64,000 nucleotides of DNA from Prochlorococcus sp. AG-449-G23 (lineage in GTDB: Bacteria; Cyanobacteriota; Cyanobacteriia; PCC-6307; Cyanobiaceae). The notes below the pieces were generated by a model. It did not search any database, was not told the DNA's origin, and saw only the letters and a program-made list of their open reading frames with translations. Positions 21,583 through 32,223 of this stretch are shown here, piece after piece; positions within the stretch are counted from its first letter, which is position 1, and each line of letters begins with the position of its first letter. Made by a program: the position numbers and the translations under genes. Where the stretch lies: the NCBI GenBank assembly GCA_003209585.1, contig QCQJ01000002.1, positions 1 through 64,000 on the forward strand. The letters run 5' to 3'.

Positions 21583-22854
21583 ATGAATATTCTTCAAAGC
21601 CTTAAAGAAAGTGATCCAGTAATATTTAATTTTATTAAGTCTGAAAAAAATAGACAGGAGACTCACCTTGAGTTAATAGCTAGTGAGAATTTTGCATCAA
21701 TTGCTGTCATGCAAGCTCAAGGATCTGTCCTTACTAATAAATATGCGGAAGGACTACCTCAAAAAAGATATTACGGGGGATGTGAATTTGTTGATGAAAT
21801 CGAAGAATTAGCTATCCAGAGAGCAAAAAAATTATTTAATGCAAATTGGGCTAATGTTCAACCTCATAGTGGAGCTCAGGCCAATGCTGCTGTTTTCTTA
21901 AGTCTTCTTAAACCAGGCGACACAATCATGGGAATGGATTTATCTCATGGCGGACACCTTACTCATGGATCTCCAGTCAACATGAGTGGTAAATGGTTCA
22001 ATGCAGTTCACTATGGAGTAAATAAAGAAACTAGTGAATTAAATTTTGATGAAATAAGAGAGATAGCATTAGAAACAAAACCAAAATTAATTATATGTGG
22101 ATATTCTGCTTATCCAAGAACAATCGATTTTGAATCATTTAGAAATATTGCAGATGAAGTTGGTGCATTCTTAATGGCTGATATTGCGCACATCGCAGGG
22201 CTTGTTGCAAGTAAACTTCACCCAAATCCAATACCCTATTGTGATGTAGTAACTACAACTACTCACAAAACATTAAGAGGGCCCAGAGGGGGACTGATCT
22301 TATGTAAAGATGCAGAATTTGGAAAGAAATTTGATAAATCTGTTTTCCCTGGAACTCAGGGTGGGCCTCTAGAACATATTATTGCCGCTAAAGCAGTTGC
22401 ATTTGGAGAAGCCTTACAGCCAGATTTTGTTAATTATTCCCAACAAGTAATAAAAAATGCCAAAGTTCTAGCGTCAACTTTAATAAATAGAGGTATTAAT
22501 ATCGTTAGTGGAGGCACTGATAACCATATTGTTTTACTGGATTTGAGAAGTATCAATATGACTGGTAAAATTGCTGACTTGCTCGTAAGTGAAGTGAACA
22601 TCACTGCAAATAAAAATACTGTTCCATTTGACCCTGAATCACCTTTTGTGACCAGCGGGCTAAGGTTGGGTACTGCAGCTTTAACTACTAGAGGCTTTAA
22701 TGAGAATGCTTTTGCTGAAGTTGGCGAAATTATTGCTGATAGATTACTTAACCCAAACGATTCAGTGATTGAAAGCCAATGTAAAGAAAGAGTATTAACC
22801 TTATGTAATCGTTTTCCTCTTTATGAAGGCAAACTTGAAGCATCAATTAAATGA
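21583..22854 (+). CDS. glyA: Serine hydroxymethyltransferase
   Basis: [26 protein letters not shown]. Confidence 0.97.
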   Translation: MNILQSLKESDPVIFNFIKSEKNRQETHLELIASENFASIAVMQAQGSVLTNKYAEGLPQKRYYGGCEFVDEIEELAIQRAKKLFNANWANVQPHSGAQANAAVFLSLLKPGDTIMGMDLSHGGHLTHGSPVNMSGKWFNAVHYGVNKETSELNFDEIREIALETKPKLIICGYSAYPRTIDFESFRNIADEVGAFLMADIAHIAGLVASKLHPNPIPYCDVVTTTTHKTLRGPRGGLILCKDAEFGKKFDKSVFPGTQGGPLEHIIAAKAVAFGEALQPDFVNYSQQVIKNAKVLASTLINRGINIVSGGTDNHIVLLDLRSINMTGKIADLLVSEVNITANKNTVPFDPESPFVTSGLRLGTAALTTRGFNENAFAEVGEIIADRLLNPNDSVIESQCKERVLTLCNRFPLYEGKLEASIK

Positions 22855-24125
22855 GTCCTAATTCCAAGGGAGTTGAAATTCTTTCTATTGGAACTGAGCT
22901 ACTTTTAGGAAATATTGTTAATACAAATGCTCAATGGATTTCTGAGCAATTATCTGAATTAGGCTTAAATCACTTTAGACAATCAACTGTAGGAGATAAT
23001 TATGATCGAATTATAAAAATAATTCACGAAATATCGAAAAGAAGTAATCTTCTAATTACAACAGGTGGCTTGGGACCTACCCCAGATGACTTAACTACTG
23101 AAGCAATAGCCAAATCTTTCAATGTATCCCTTTTTGAAAGACAGGACTTATGGGATGAAATCAAAGAAAAACTTTCAAACTCAAAGCTCCAGGACAATTC
23201 CTCTAGTTTAAGGAAACAATGTTTCTTCCCAAAAAATGCTCAAATAATTAACAACCCTAGGGGTACTGCCCCAGGAATGATTTGGGAACCAGTAAAAGGA
23301 TTTACTATTCTCACTTTTCCTGGAGTACCCAGTGAAATGAAAACTATGTGGGAAGAGACTGCATATGATTTCATTAAAACCAAATTCTCAGATAATTATT
23401 CCTTTTTTTCAAATACTCTTAAATTTACAGGCATTGGAGAATCTAGCGTTGCAGAAAAAATTAACGATCTATTAAATCTTAAAAATCCGACCGTTGCTCC
23501 ATATGCAAATTTAGGAGAAGTTAAACTAAGAATCACAGCGCGAGCAAAAAATGACCTTGAAGCAAAAAATATAATTAAACCTGTAAAAGAAAAATTAAAA
23601 AAAGAGTTTTCGAAATTTATTTTTGGAGAGGATAATGATACTCTTCCTAGCGTTTTAATAAGAGAATTAACCGAGAGGGAACAAACTATTGTTTTTGCTG
23701 AATCCTGCACAGGAGGACTACTTTCTTCAACGATCACATCAATATCAGGCTCATCTCAAGTTTTTCAAGGTAGTATTGTTTCCTATAGTAATGAGCTAAA
23801 AAATTCATTATTAAATATTTCTGAAGAAAAGCTTTCAAAATATGGAGCTGTTTCTGAAGAAGTTTGTGAGGACATGGCAATTAATGTAAAAAATAAATTA
23901 GGAGCAGATTGGGCAATAGCAATTAGTGGAATAGCTGGTCCTAACGGAGGCAGTCAAGATAAACCAATTGGACTTGTTTATATTTCAATTTCAGGACCGA
24001 ATAATCATATAACTAATATAAAAAAACAATTTAACTCAACCCGAAATAGGATAGAAATTCAAACACTAAGTGTAAATGTCTGTTTGAACAGCCTAAGATT
24101 AATCCTATTATCGAATAGAAAGTAA
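22851..24125 (+). CDS. cinA: CinA family protein (competence/damage-inducible, NMN deamidase-like)
   Basis: [38 protein letters not shown] overlap with glyA. Confidence 0.92.
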   Translation: MSPNSKGVEILSIGTELLLGNIVNTNAQWISEQLSELGLNHFRQSTVGDNYDRIIKIIHEISKRSNLLITTGGLGPTPDDLTTEAIAKSFNVSLFERQDLWDEIKEKLSNSKLQDNSSSLRKQCFFPKNAQIINNPRGTAPGMIWEPVKGFTILTFPGVPSEMKTMWEETAYDFIKTKFSDNYSFFSNTLKFTGIGESSVAEKINDLLNLKNPTVAPYANLGEVKLRITARAKNDLEAKNIIKPVKEKLKKEFSKFIFGEDNDTLPSVLIRELTEREQTIVFAESCTGGLLSSTITSISGSSQVFQGSIVSYSNELKNSLLNISEEKLSKYGAVSEEVCEDMAINVKNKLGADWAIAISGIAGPNGGSQDKPIGLVYISISGPNNHITNIKKQFNSTRNRIEIQTLSVNVCLNSLRLILLSNRK

Positions 24126-24138
24126 CTATTTTTACAAA

Positions 24139-25545
24139 TTGAGTCAAGATACCTTATTTGATAAAGTTTGGGATTTACATAAAGTTTCAAGTCTTCCTGG
24201 TGGCTCAGATCAAATTTTTATTGGTCTTCACCTCATCCATGAGGTCACAAGTCCTCAAGCATTTGGCGCCTTAAAAGACAAAAATTTAAAAGTAAAATTT
24301 CCTGATAGAACTGTTGCTACTGTTGATCATATTGTGCCAACAGACAATCAGAGTAGGCCTTTCAAAGATAATCTTGCGGAACAAATGATCGAAACACTTG
24401 AGAATAATTGCTTAGAACATAAAATAAGATTTTTTAATATAGGTAGTGGTAATCAAGGAATAGTTCATGTGGTAGCCCCAGAATTAGGGCTAACTCAGCC
24501 AGGAATGACAATCGCTTGCGGAGATTCACATACTTCAACTCACGGAGCTTTTGGGTCAATTGCTTTTGGGATAGGCACAAGCCAAGTAAGAGATGTTCTT
24601 GCTACCCAAACCATAGCCATGAACAAATTAAAAGTAAGGCAAATTTGGTGTGAAAATCAATTATCTAATGGGGTTTATGCTAAGGATTTAGTACTTCATA
24701 TTATTAATAAACTCGGAGTAAAGGCTGGAGTAGGTTTTGCCTATGAGTTCGCAGGGCCTGCGATTAGTGAATTATCAATGGAAGAGAGAATGACTATATG
24801 TAATATGTCTATTGAAGGAGGAGCAAGATGCGGCTATATAAACCCTGATGAAAAGACCTTTAGTTACATTAAAAATAAATTATGCGCACCAAAAAACGAG
24901 CATTGGGAAAAAGCGCTCACATGGTGGAAATCATTAAAAAGCAATGAAGATTCAATTTATGATGATGTAATTAAAATAGATGCTTCTAAAATAGAACCAA
25001 CTGTTACATGGGGGATTACTCCTGGCCAAAGTATAGGCATTAATCAACAAATCCCTCTTTTAGATGAATTATCCTTAAATGACAAATTACTTGCTGAAGA
25101 GGCTTTTGAATATATGAGTTTCAAGCCAGGACAATCAATAAAAGATATTCCGGTAGAAGTTTGTTTCATAGGCAGTTGCACAAATGGGCGAATCAGTGAC
25201 TTGAGAATTGCAGCTAAAGTATTAAAAGACAAAAAAGTATCTAAGAATGTAAAAGCATTTGTAGTGCCTGGTTCTGAAAAAGTAGCCAATGAAGCAAAAC
25301 AAGAAGGTCTTGATCAAATATTTAAGGATTCTGGATTTCAGTGGAGAGAACCAGGCTGCTCAATGTGTTTAGCAATGAATTCAGATAAGCTAATAGGTAA
25401 TCAAGTTAGTGCTAGTTCTAGTAATAGAAATTTCAAGGGCAGACAGGGATCTCCTAGCGGGAGAACACTACTTATGAGTCCAGCAATGGTTGCAGCAGCA
25501 GCAATTAATGGCAAAGTCAGTGATGTTCGAGAATTTATCAACTAA
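24139..25545 (+). CDS. leuC: 3-isopropylmalate dehydratase large subunit
   Basis: [38 protein letters not shown] start. Confidence 0.95.
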   Translation: MSQDTLFDKVWDLHKVSSLPGGSDQIFIGLHLIHEVTSPQAFGALKDKNLKVKFPDRTVATVDHIVPTDNQSRPFKDNLAEQMIETLENNCLEHKIRFFNIGSGNQGIVHVVAPELGLTQPGMTIACGDSHTSTHGAFGSIAFGIGTSQVRDVLATQTIAMNKLKVRQIWCENQLSNGVYAKDLVLHIINKLGVKAGVGFAYEFAGPAISELSMEERMTICNMSIEGGARCGYINPDEKTFSYIKNKLCAPKNEHWEKALTWWKSLKSNEDSIYDDVIKIDASKIEPTVTWGITPGQSIGINQQIPLLDELSLNDKLLAEEAFEYMSFKPGQSIKDIPVEVCFIGSCTNGRISDLRIAAKVLKDKKVSKNVKAFVVPGSEKVANEAKQEGLDQIFKDSGFQWREPGCSMCLAMNSDKLIGNQVSASSSNRNFKGRQGSPSGRTLLMSPAMVAAAAINGKVSDVREFIN

Positions 25546-26168
25546 TGAAATCCGAGTTTAACCCACCAATTGGAAAAATTACACAAATAAACGGGCAATG
25601 TATCTCCTTGATTGGTAACGACATTGATACTGATCGAATAATTCCAGCGCGTTTCTTGAAGTGTGTTGACTTTGATTCATTGGGTGAATCTGTTTTTGAG
25701 GACGATAGAGAAACTTTAAAGGGGAAGCATCCTTTCGATTTAGAAGAAAACAAAAATGCCACAATTCTAATTGTTAATAGCAATTTTGGATGTGGTTCCA
25801 GCAGAGAACATGCTCCCCAAGCACTTATGAGATGGGGCATAAAAGCAATCATAGGAGAGAGTTTCGCCGATATTTTTTATAGTAACTGTATTGCAATAGG
25901 TATCCCATGTTTTACGCTCCCAAGAAAATCAATACAAGAAATTCAAAAAAATAAGGATAATAAATTTTTATTATTAGAAATTGATCTTAAAAATTCATTA
26001 GCAAAATCAAAAGATTTGATTTTAAGTCTTGAGATTAAGGAAACCTCAAGAAAAATGTTTTTATCAGGAGAATGGGATGCAACTTCAACACTACTTGAGA
26101 ATGAAAGTCTAATTGAAAAAAAATATAACGATTTACCTTATTTAGAATTTAACAGTTATTTATTGTAG
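25545..26168 (+). CDS. leuD: 3-isopropylmalate dehydratase small subunit
   Basis: DIDTDRIIPARFL; FGCGSSREHAPQAL; 1-nt overlap with leuC. Confidence 0.95.
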   Translation: MKSEFNPPIGKITQINGQCISLIGNDIDTDRIIPARFLKCVDFDSLGESVFEDDRETLKGKHPFDLEENKNATILIVNSNFGCGSSREHAPQALMRWGIKAIIGESFADIFYSNCIAIGIPCFTLPRKSIQEIQKNKDNKFLLLEIDLKNSLAKSKDLILSLEIKETSRKMFLSGEWDATSTLLENESLIEKKYNDLPYLEFNSYLL

Positions 26169-28172
26169 CTATTCAAATCCAAATAAACTGAAAGAAATTC
26201 CTCCTGCTTGATTATGAGGTTGATAAAAAATACCAACTTCATAGGATCTTTTTTTCCAATTTAATGAGATTTTAGAATCTATAAATTCACCATAATCATC
26301 TGAATCGCCTGTTAAGTTTAAAGTCCCAAAAGTTTTGAGAATAACTGGTCCAAATAGTTGCTGATCAAAGGCAATCTTTAGAGTGAATTTCTCATAATTG
26401 TGGTCAAATTTAAAAACACTTTCACCATTATCAAATTTATAGAAGGGGAAAACACTTATACGTGTATAGTCAAAAGTTTTATTTTTAAAATTACCTAAAA
26501 TTAGTTCGGGTCCCATACCTAAACCTAAATATTCTTGATGATCACCATTTTCATAAAAAGAATATGATGCTTCTAATCTTGTATCAAGACTTAATCCTTT
26601 AGTGATTGGTTGAGGAATGTACTTATATGAAATATCTATAGATTTATTTTTAGGGTCTTGAATACTAATCGGAAATTTCTGGTCCAAAGAATAAAAAAAG
26701 TTACCTTTTAGGTTAGTTACAAGATTTTTTGTATTTAAAGCCTCTGCTGTAATGTTAGCCAAGCCTAAAGATAAAAACTCTTTCTTTTTGATGCCATTTA
26801 CAACCCAAGTATTTTCTTTCTGTAATTTTGAACCATAACCTGAATAAATTTCTGCTTCACCCAAGGAGCCATTCCAAGCCCTCTCTCTATAAATTCCATA
26901 AAAGATTTTATCCCATTTTGTATCTAAAAAATTAATCTCTTTATTCAATATTGTTTTCAATCTAAATGCATCAGAAAATTTATCAAAATCGAGAGAATTT
27001 AAATTCTTATCTATTTCTAAATCCCAATTATTTATTCTTCCTTGTATCTGGGATTTCAGAGCAAAATAATCTTGAAAACTTGCATCTCTCTTAACTTTCT
27101 CTGAAGTTATTGACTCCCCCTTATTTACAAAACTTTTTGTATAGCCTTTTAGAGAGCGTTGAATCAATAATTGAGGTTCTAAATTAAGAGCAAAATCATC
27201 ATTTATGTCTATTGAGTTAATTTTCTTACCGATAAAATACCCATCCTTATCTAAATTTTCATATCCAAAGTTCCATGTATTTGAAGGTTGAACCTTTTTA
27301 AAATCAAAATTTCTACTACCTAACCAAAAGGGGATTGATACTTTTTCGTCAAGTATTAAGTAATTTAATGAAGATTTAAATCTGAGTTTTTCATTAATAG
27401 GAAAAACCTCTAATGAGTTTATTGCTAATTTTGATTGTTTTAATTCAAGCAAATCATTACTAAATATAGCCTTCTTACTTTTCCATTTATCGCCATCTAT
27501 GGTCATTTTTTCTGTAAAAAACAACCAATTCTGTACATTGTCAGGAGTATTTATAACTTCCTTTTTATTTAAATCAATTAAAGTTTCTAATTTTTTAAAA
27601 TCTGATAAGCTGAAATTTGAAGATATATCATCAATCAAGGTATTGGTATTGATAACGCCTTTGACATCTAATAGATAACCTTTTTCACTAATAAAGCTGT
27701 ATTCAAGTTGTGAAGCTCTAAAGATTTGATCGCCTAATATGAAGGTTATATTTCCTTTTGCTTCAATTTTTTTATTTAATTTGTCGTATATTAAATTATC
27801 AGTTTCTAGGCGTTTGCCTCTATAAGAAACAGATACATTGCCCTCTGCATAAATAACATCACTTATTTCGGACTGTTTATCAGATTGTATTATTAACTCC
27901 TGTTGTTTTTCGGATTTAGCAACCAAAAGTGAATCTGTTTTCTTCTTTAAAAATTTTACATAAGTAGTATCATCATTCAGATTATTACTAAGAAAATTAT
28001 TATGAGAATTTGATGAATTTTCTACATTAGGTACTTTCAACCAAGTTAATTGAGTATTAAGGTTATTGATATTTTTTTTAATTTTTGAGAATTCAGCTGA
28101 TTTTGATGGCTGTAAACAATTAATAAACAGAAAAGAAGAAAGTATTACTTTTTTTGAAATTCCAGAAATCAA
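26169..28172 (-). CDS. Cyanobacterial LptD/OstA-like outer-membrane protein (DUF3769-type)
   Basis: N-terminal signal and OstA-like segment YAEGNVSVSYRGKRLETDNLIYDK; beta-rich C-terminus. Confidence 0.7.
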   Translation of the reverse strand: MISGISKKVILSSFLFINCLQPSKSAEFSKIKKNINNLNTQLTWLKVPNVENSSNSHNNFLSNNLNDDTTYVKFLKKKTDSLLVAKSEKQQELIIQSDKQSEISDVIYAEGNVSVSYRGKRLETDNLIYDKLNKKIEAKGNITFILGDQIFRASQLEYSFISEKGYLLDVKGVINTNTLIDDISSNFSLSDFKKLETLIDLNKKEVINTPDNVQNWLFFTEKMTIDGDKWKSKKAIFSNDLLELKQSKLAINSLEVFPINEKLRFKSSLNYLILDEKVSIPFWLGSRNFDFKKVQPSNTWNFGYENLDKDGYFIGKKINSIDINDDFALNLEPQLLIQRSLKGYTKSFVNKGESITSEKVKRDASFQDYFALKSQIQGRINNWDLEIDKNLNSLDFDKFSDAFRLKTILNKEINFLDTKWDKIFYGIYRERAWNGSLGEAEIYSGYGSKLQKENTWVVNGIKKKEFLSLGLANITAEALNTKNLVTNLKGNFFYSLDQKFPISIQDPKNKSIDISYKYIPQPITKGLSLDTRLEASYSFYENGDHQEYLGLGMGPELILGNFKNKTFDYTRISVFPFYKFDNGESVFKFDHNYEKFTLKIAFDQQLFGPVILKTFGTLNLTGDSDDYGEFIDSKISLNWKKRSYEVGIFYQPHNQAGGISFSLFGFE

Positions 28173-28193
28173 TTTAAAAATTTAATTAAAAGA

Positions 28194-28322
28194 TTAATCT
28201 TGTGGACTTTCTAGGTCTTTTCTATTTGGAGTTCTTGTTGGATCACTTGCCAAAAATCCGAAGAGAAATATTCCAACAAAGAAAAAGACGATAGTGTAAA
28301 CAGAAATTTTTAAGGCGAGCAT
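28194..28322 (-). CDS. psbI: Photosystem II protein PsbI (absent from ORF track)
   Basis: My translation: [42 protein letters not shown]. Confidence 0.95.
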
Positions 28323-28430
28323 GGAGTTACAAGTGCTGACAGATTTATATCTTATTAAATTTATAATTAAACTATGATTAAATGTTTACTTTTTGTATTT
28401 TTAGAAGATTTTGAAATACTTTAATGGAGG

Positions 28431-28583
28431 TTAATCGTCATGGTCATCCCAAGGATCTGTAAGTTTTGCGGCTTTAGGACCAAATGCAGTCCAAAGACCA
28501 AAACCGGTTAAAGCTAGAAGTAAAGCCAGAATTGTAACTGCTATGGAAACTGCAGGATCTGGAGCAGATGATAAAGTTTGCAT
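28431..28583 (-). CDS. psbN: PsbN (absent from ORF track)
   Basis: My translation: MQTLSSAPDPAVSIAVTILALLLALTGFGLWTAFGPKAAKLTDPWDDHDD*. Confidence 0.95.
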   Translation of the reverse strand: MQTLSSAPDPAVSIAVTILALLLALTGFGLWTAFGPKAAKLTDPWDDHDD

Positions 28584-28611
28584 CAATTTTGCTAAGTTTG
28601 TAAACAATTTA

Positions 28612-28629
28612 TGTATAAGTTCTTATACA
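28612..28629 (+). promoter_or_regulatory. Hairpin in the divergent psbN-psbH intergenic region
   Basis: Perfect TGTATAAG-TT-CTTATACA inverted repeat; position resembles the published psbNH RNA motif. Confidence 0.5.
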
Positions 28630-28662
28630 ATAGCGAAATAATATTCGATTTTGTGAATTCAA

Positions 28663-28863
28663 ATGGGTCAAAAAACAGCTTTAGGCACTCTTTTAAAAGC
28701 AATTGGTAATTCAGGTCAAGGAAAAGTAGTACCTGGTTGGGGGGCAGTTCCTATAATGACTGTCATAGGGCTATTACTACTTGTTTTTTTAGTTATTCTC
28801 CTACAAATTTATAACCAATCCCTGCTGTTACAGGGTTTCTCAGTAGATTGGAACGGAAACTAA
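28663..28863 (+). CDS. psbH: Photosystem II protein PsbH
   Basis: [54 protein letters not shown]. Confidence 0.96.
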   Translation: MGQKTALGTLLKAIGNSGQGKVVPGWGAVPIMTVIGLLLLVFLVILLQIYNQSLLLQGFSVDWNGN

Positions 28864-28879
28864 ATTTCTAAAATCCTCT

Positions 28880-28923
28880 AAAAAGTTATTTGGTTCATTT
28901 GAAGATTTCCAAATAACTTTTTA
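28880..28923 (+). terminator. psbH terminator
   Basis: AAAAGTTATTTGG ... CCAAATAACTTTTT stem ending in a T run. Confidence 0.7.
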
Positions 28924-29000
28924 ATAATTTTTGTTTTATTAATTAGTTATAGTTTATATATATTCAAAATTCTCAATAAAAAGAGATTTAGAAATAAACC

Positions 29001-29603
29001 ATGAAAGAAATATTTTTAATTGGACTTGGAAATCCTGGCAAAAAATATTCCATCAGTAGGCATAACATAGGTTTCTTGCTGCTTGAAAATTTTTCGAAAA
29101 AATATAATTCAAATTTTTTATTAAAAGATAAACTTAAAAGTTACTGCTCAGAATTTCAAATTAATAATTCTACTTTCAGGTTATTTTTACCAAATACGTT
29201 TATGAATAACAGTGGTGATGCTGTCCGAGCAATAGTCGATTGGTACAAAATAAATTTAGATCAACTTTTCATAATAGTCGATGATAAAGATCTTCCCCTT
29301 GGAAAAATAAGATTTAGAAGAAAAGGAAGCTCAGGTGGACATAACGGACTGAAAAGCATCATTGAACAATTGCAGACACAAAACTTTAAGAGAATAAAAA
29401 TTGGTATTGGGTCACCTCCTCTAATAAAAGAAAAAAATAATTTCAATACCATTTCACATGTACTAGGAAATATTTCTCGAGAAGAAAAATCAATGTTGGA
29501 TAATGTATACATGAGAGTAATAGAATCCCTAGAACAACTAAATACTAAAAAAGAAGAATATATAATTAATGAATTAAATTCTTTTGATAAAGACCAATCT
29601 TAA
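29001..29603 (+). CDS. pth: Peptidyl-tRNA hydrolase
   Basis: IGLGNPGKKYSISRHNIGF; GSSGGHNGLKSI. Confidence 0.95.
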   Translation: MKEIFLIGLGNPGKKYSISRHNIGFLLLENFSKKYNSNFLLKDKLKSYCSEFQINNSTFRLFLPNTFMNNSGDAVRAIVDWYKINLDQLFIIVDDKDLPLGKIRFRRKGSSGGHNGLKSIIEQLQTQNFKRIKIGIGSPPLIKEKNNFNTISHVLGNISREEKSMLDNVYMRVIESLEQLNTKKEEYIINELNSFDKDQS

Positions 29604-29606
29604 GAA

Positions 29607-29864
29607 ATGCGTTCAAAACCTGAAACGATTGCCAATGTTAATATTAAGAAATATTGCTTCACAAAAAAACAAATTCAAGGGGTTGTGGAAGCTAGTCAAT
29701 TTAAATGGACTTTTATTTGGTCCTTTAATAAAGGTTTATTAAAGGTAAATCCACCTTTGGGAAGAGCATTAATTGAGGATGCCTTATTGAGATTTTTATT
29801 AAAAAAAGATTATGAACTAGAAGCAGGGAATGAATATAAGTTCACTATTTCAGCCAAGTTTTAA
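29607..29864 (+). CDS. Conserved protein (DUF3146-like)
   Basis: QFKWTFIWSFNKGLLKVNPPLGRALIEDALLRFLL. Confidence 0.65.
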   Translation: MRSKPETIANVNIKKYCFTKKQIQGVVEASQFKWTFIWSFNKGLLKVNPPLGRALIEDALLRFLLKKDYELEAGNEYKFTISAKF

Positions 29865-30282
29865 AATCTATATTTTGATTCAAAGTAAACTTCATTTTGC
29901 AATAATCTTCTAAAATTATCAAAGCTGATATCGCATCAAGGTTTTTATTAAGAATAAAAACCTCTCGAGGCATTAAAAATTTCAGACCACTAATTGGGAA
30001 AAGTTCGAAATATCTTGCTTTAGCCCTGTAGGTAGTATTTTTTTCCTCAAAAGTTATTATTTCTTTTTTAAAAAAATATAGTTTTTCTCTAATTGCTCTA
30101 CTAGTAGTACCATTGCCAATAATAATTTGTGATATGTCCTCAGTGTTAATTAAATTTCTTAGATAATTCTCAAGCAATTCACTTTTAAGAATGATCGCTT
30201 TATAAACTTTTTTTTCACTTATTTCAGCCAAGACTAAGCCGCATTTACTTTTTCCAGGATCAATAGTTATAACTCTAGTCAT
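29845..30282 (-). CDS. RuvC/YqgF-fold resolvase-like protein
   Basis: MTRVITIDPGKSKCGLVLAE...IIIGNGT RNase H-fold motifs. Confidence 0.65.
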   Translation of the reverse strand: MTRVITIDPGKSKCGLVLAEISEKKVYKAIILKSELLENYLRNLINTEDISQIIIGNGTTSRAIREKLYFFKKEIITFEEKNTTYRAKARYFELFPISGLKFLMPREVFILNKNLDAISALIILEDYCKMKFTLNQNIDFKTWLK

Positions 30283-31249
30283 TTAAGATGCAATCTTTAA
30301 AATATTAATTTCAACAACTATGGGTTCTGCAGTTTTACTATCTCTCAAAGATACTACTTCTAACTTGAATTTGATATTTTGATTTTCTTGAAGAAAGTCT
30401 CTAATTTTTTTTACAAAATTTCCATTTGTATTAATTTGACTAACTTGTGATCCTCTTGACTTAATTTCATCCCTTGTTTCCCTAAGCAATGATTTAATTT
30501 TAAAATTAATTGTTTTAAGATTTAAATCGCTTCCTCCCAGAATTGAACTTGTAACAACATCCCCTTTTTTGACTATCAATTTATTCTCTAATAAATCAGG
30601 AGATACAAAAACATAATTATCCCCTTTTAAAACATTTGTTGCTGATTTAATCAATAAAATCCAGTTACCACCTCTAGCGGCTATTGTCTCAATTTTTGTA
30701 ATATCACTTGGTCTCCACAAAAGAATATTTTTTGCTTGTTTATTAATTGGGATAACAATCTTCCTAACATATTTATCAGACTCATAATAGATTTTTGCTA
30801 AATCTTGTTTCAGATTTGAGCTGGAATTAACCTCAGCAATAAATAAAGTTTGTCCTCTTTTAATAACAATATTTCCTCTCCTAAATCCTTTTATATTATT
30901 TTTTAACTGATTTAACTCCTTTTCTTTTTGAATAATTTTACCTTCAAGTTCCTTTCGTTCTTCCTGTAAAGGAATTAAAGCCTTTTTACTTTCATCTAAA
31001 GTTTTTTGCAAAAAAGGAATATCTACAAAAAGCCTTTGTCTGAATTCTTCACTAACTAAAATCAATAACCCTATTGATATTGAACTAATAAACCCACCAG
31101 TAATAATAGTTATTATAGTTGCTGTTTTTTTTTGGCCTTAATTTTAAGATACTAAATCTTGCTTTACCAATCTTTGTTCCAAGAATATCCCCAAATGGTG
31201 CAATTAATCCCCCTAGTAATATTAGAAAAATAATTAAAATCCAAGCCAT
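30283..31249 (-). pseudogene. DUF3084 protein, apparently frameshifted at a T9 (A9 in sense) run
   Basis: ATG at 31249 reads MAWILIIFLILLGGLIAPFGDILGTKIGKARFSILKLRPKK then shifts; removing one A continues TATIITIITGGFISSISIGLLILVSEEFRQRLF... into the listed ORF 30283..31065. Confidence 0.75.
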
Positions 31250-31288
31250 ACTTTTGTATACGCTCAGTACATCATAATTTATGATGAA

Positions 31289-32023
31289 TCAATTAAATCT
31301 TTTTGCAAGAGCAATTGGATCGAACACTGTGATCTTTTTTCTTTCAATATTAAGAAGCCCTGAATCCTTTAAATCTCCCAATAATCTTGTAATGGTTACT
31401 CTTGTAGAACCAATAGCTTCAGCAATTGCCTGGTGTGAAAGCCTAAGATCTATTGTAATACCTTTTTCGCCTGCAACTCCAAAGTCTCTACAAAGAACCA
31501 TTAAAAAACTTACTAAACGAGAAGACATATCTCTATGTGTAAGAGTTTCTATCATTGTTTCAGTTTGCAGGATCCTACTTGAAAGACCTTGTAAAAGTAA
31601 TAATCCTACTGATGCATCTTCTTCTATAGCTCTTAAAACAGAATTTGCAGGTGCTGTTATCATTTCAACTCTTGTAAATGCTATGGAATGGTAAAAACGA
31701 TCAGATCTATGGCCTGTTAGAAGAGATAAAACACCAAAGAGACTATTCTCTCTTAAAAGAGCAACTGTTATTTCTTCACCTGACTCATATACTCTTGACA
31801 GTCTTACTGCTCCTCTTCTTATAAGATAAACCCTTTCAGCAGGATCCCCAGGGAAGAATATTGTTTTAGATCTCTCAACCATTTCTGTGCTTGCACCATC
31901 AAGGCCTTTAATAACTTCCATTAAAGTTCTATTAATTGGAAAACGTTCTCCAATAGAGTTAATTTTTCTTTGTCCGGACTGTTGCGAACTAAAGCGGTTG
32001 AATCCTCGTGAAGCAGGTATCAT
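31289..32023 (-). CDS. ntcA: Global nitrogen regulator NtcA (CRP/FNR family)
   Basis: [81 protein letters not shown]. Confidence 0.96.
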   Translation of the reverse strand: MIPASRGFNRFSSQQSGQRKINSIGERFPINRTLMEVIKGLDGASTEMVERSKTIFFPGDPAERVYLIRRGAVRLSRVYESGEEITVALLRENSLFGVLSLLTGHRSDRFYHSIAFTRVEMITAPANSVLRAIEEDASVGLLLLQGLSSRILQTETMIETLTHRDMSSRLVSFLMVLCRDFGVAGEKGITIDLRLSHQAIAEAIGSTRVTITRLLGDLKDSGLLNIERKKITVFDPIALAKRFN

Positions 32024-32223
32024 AAATATCTTAACTATTAAAAAATTTAAGAAGACACCCTAAAATATCTTGTATCAACTGTAACAATTTTCAATTCTTA
32101 TTAGTTTATCAATAAGTCTTTATCTGTCAGTTTCCACTTCCTTAACTCTTTTTTTAAGTAAAATTACACTATATGCAGCGTCAATATATTCTAATTATAC
32201 TGCATATAGAAAGAATCTAAATA

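Noticed and set aside
23396-23737. 113-aa minus-strand ORF inside cinA
   Set aside because: Antisense shadow ORF with no motif
25538-25852. 104-aa minus-strand ORF over leuD
   Set aside because: Antisense to leuD; no family signature
31281-31694. 137-aa plus-strand ORF antisense to ntcA
   Set aside because: Shadow ORF of a strongly conserved regulator
32158-32168. GTAAAATTAC near the CobO-like gene considered as an NtcA box
   Set aside because: Spacing between GTA and TAC is only 4 nt rather than 8
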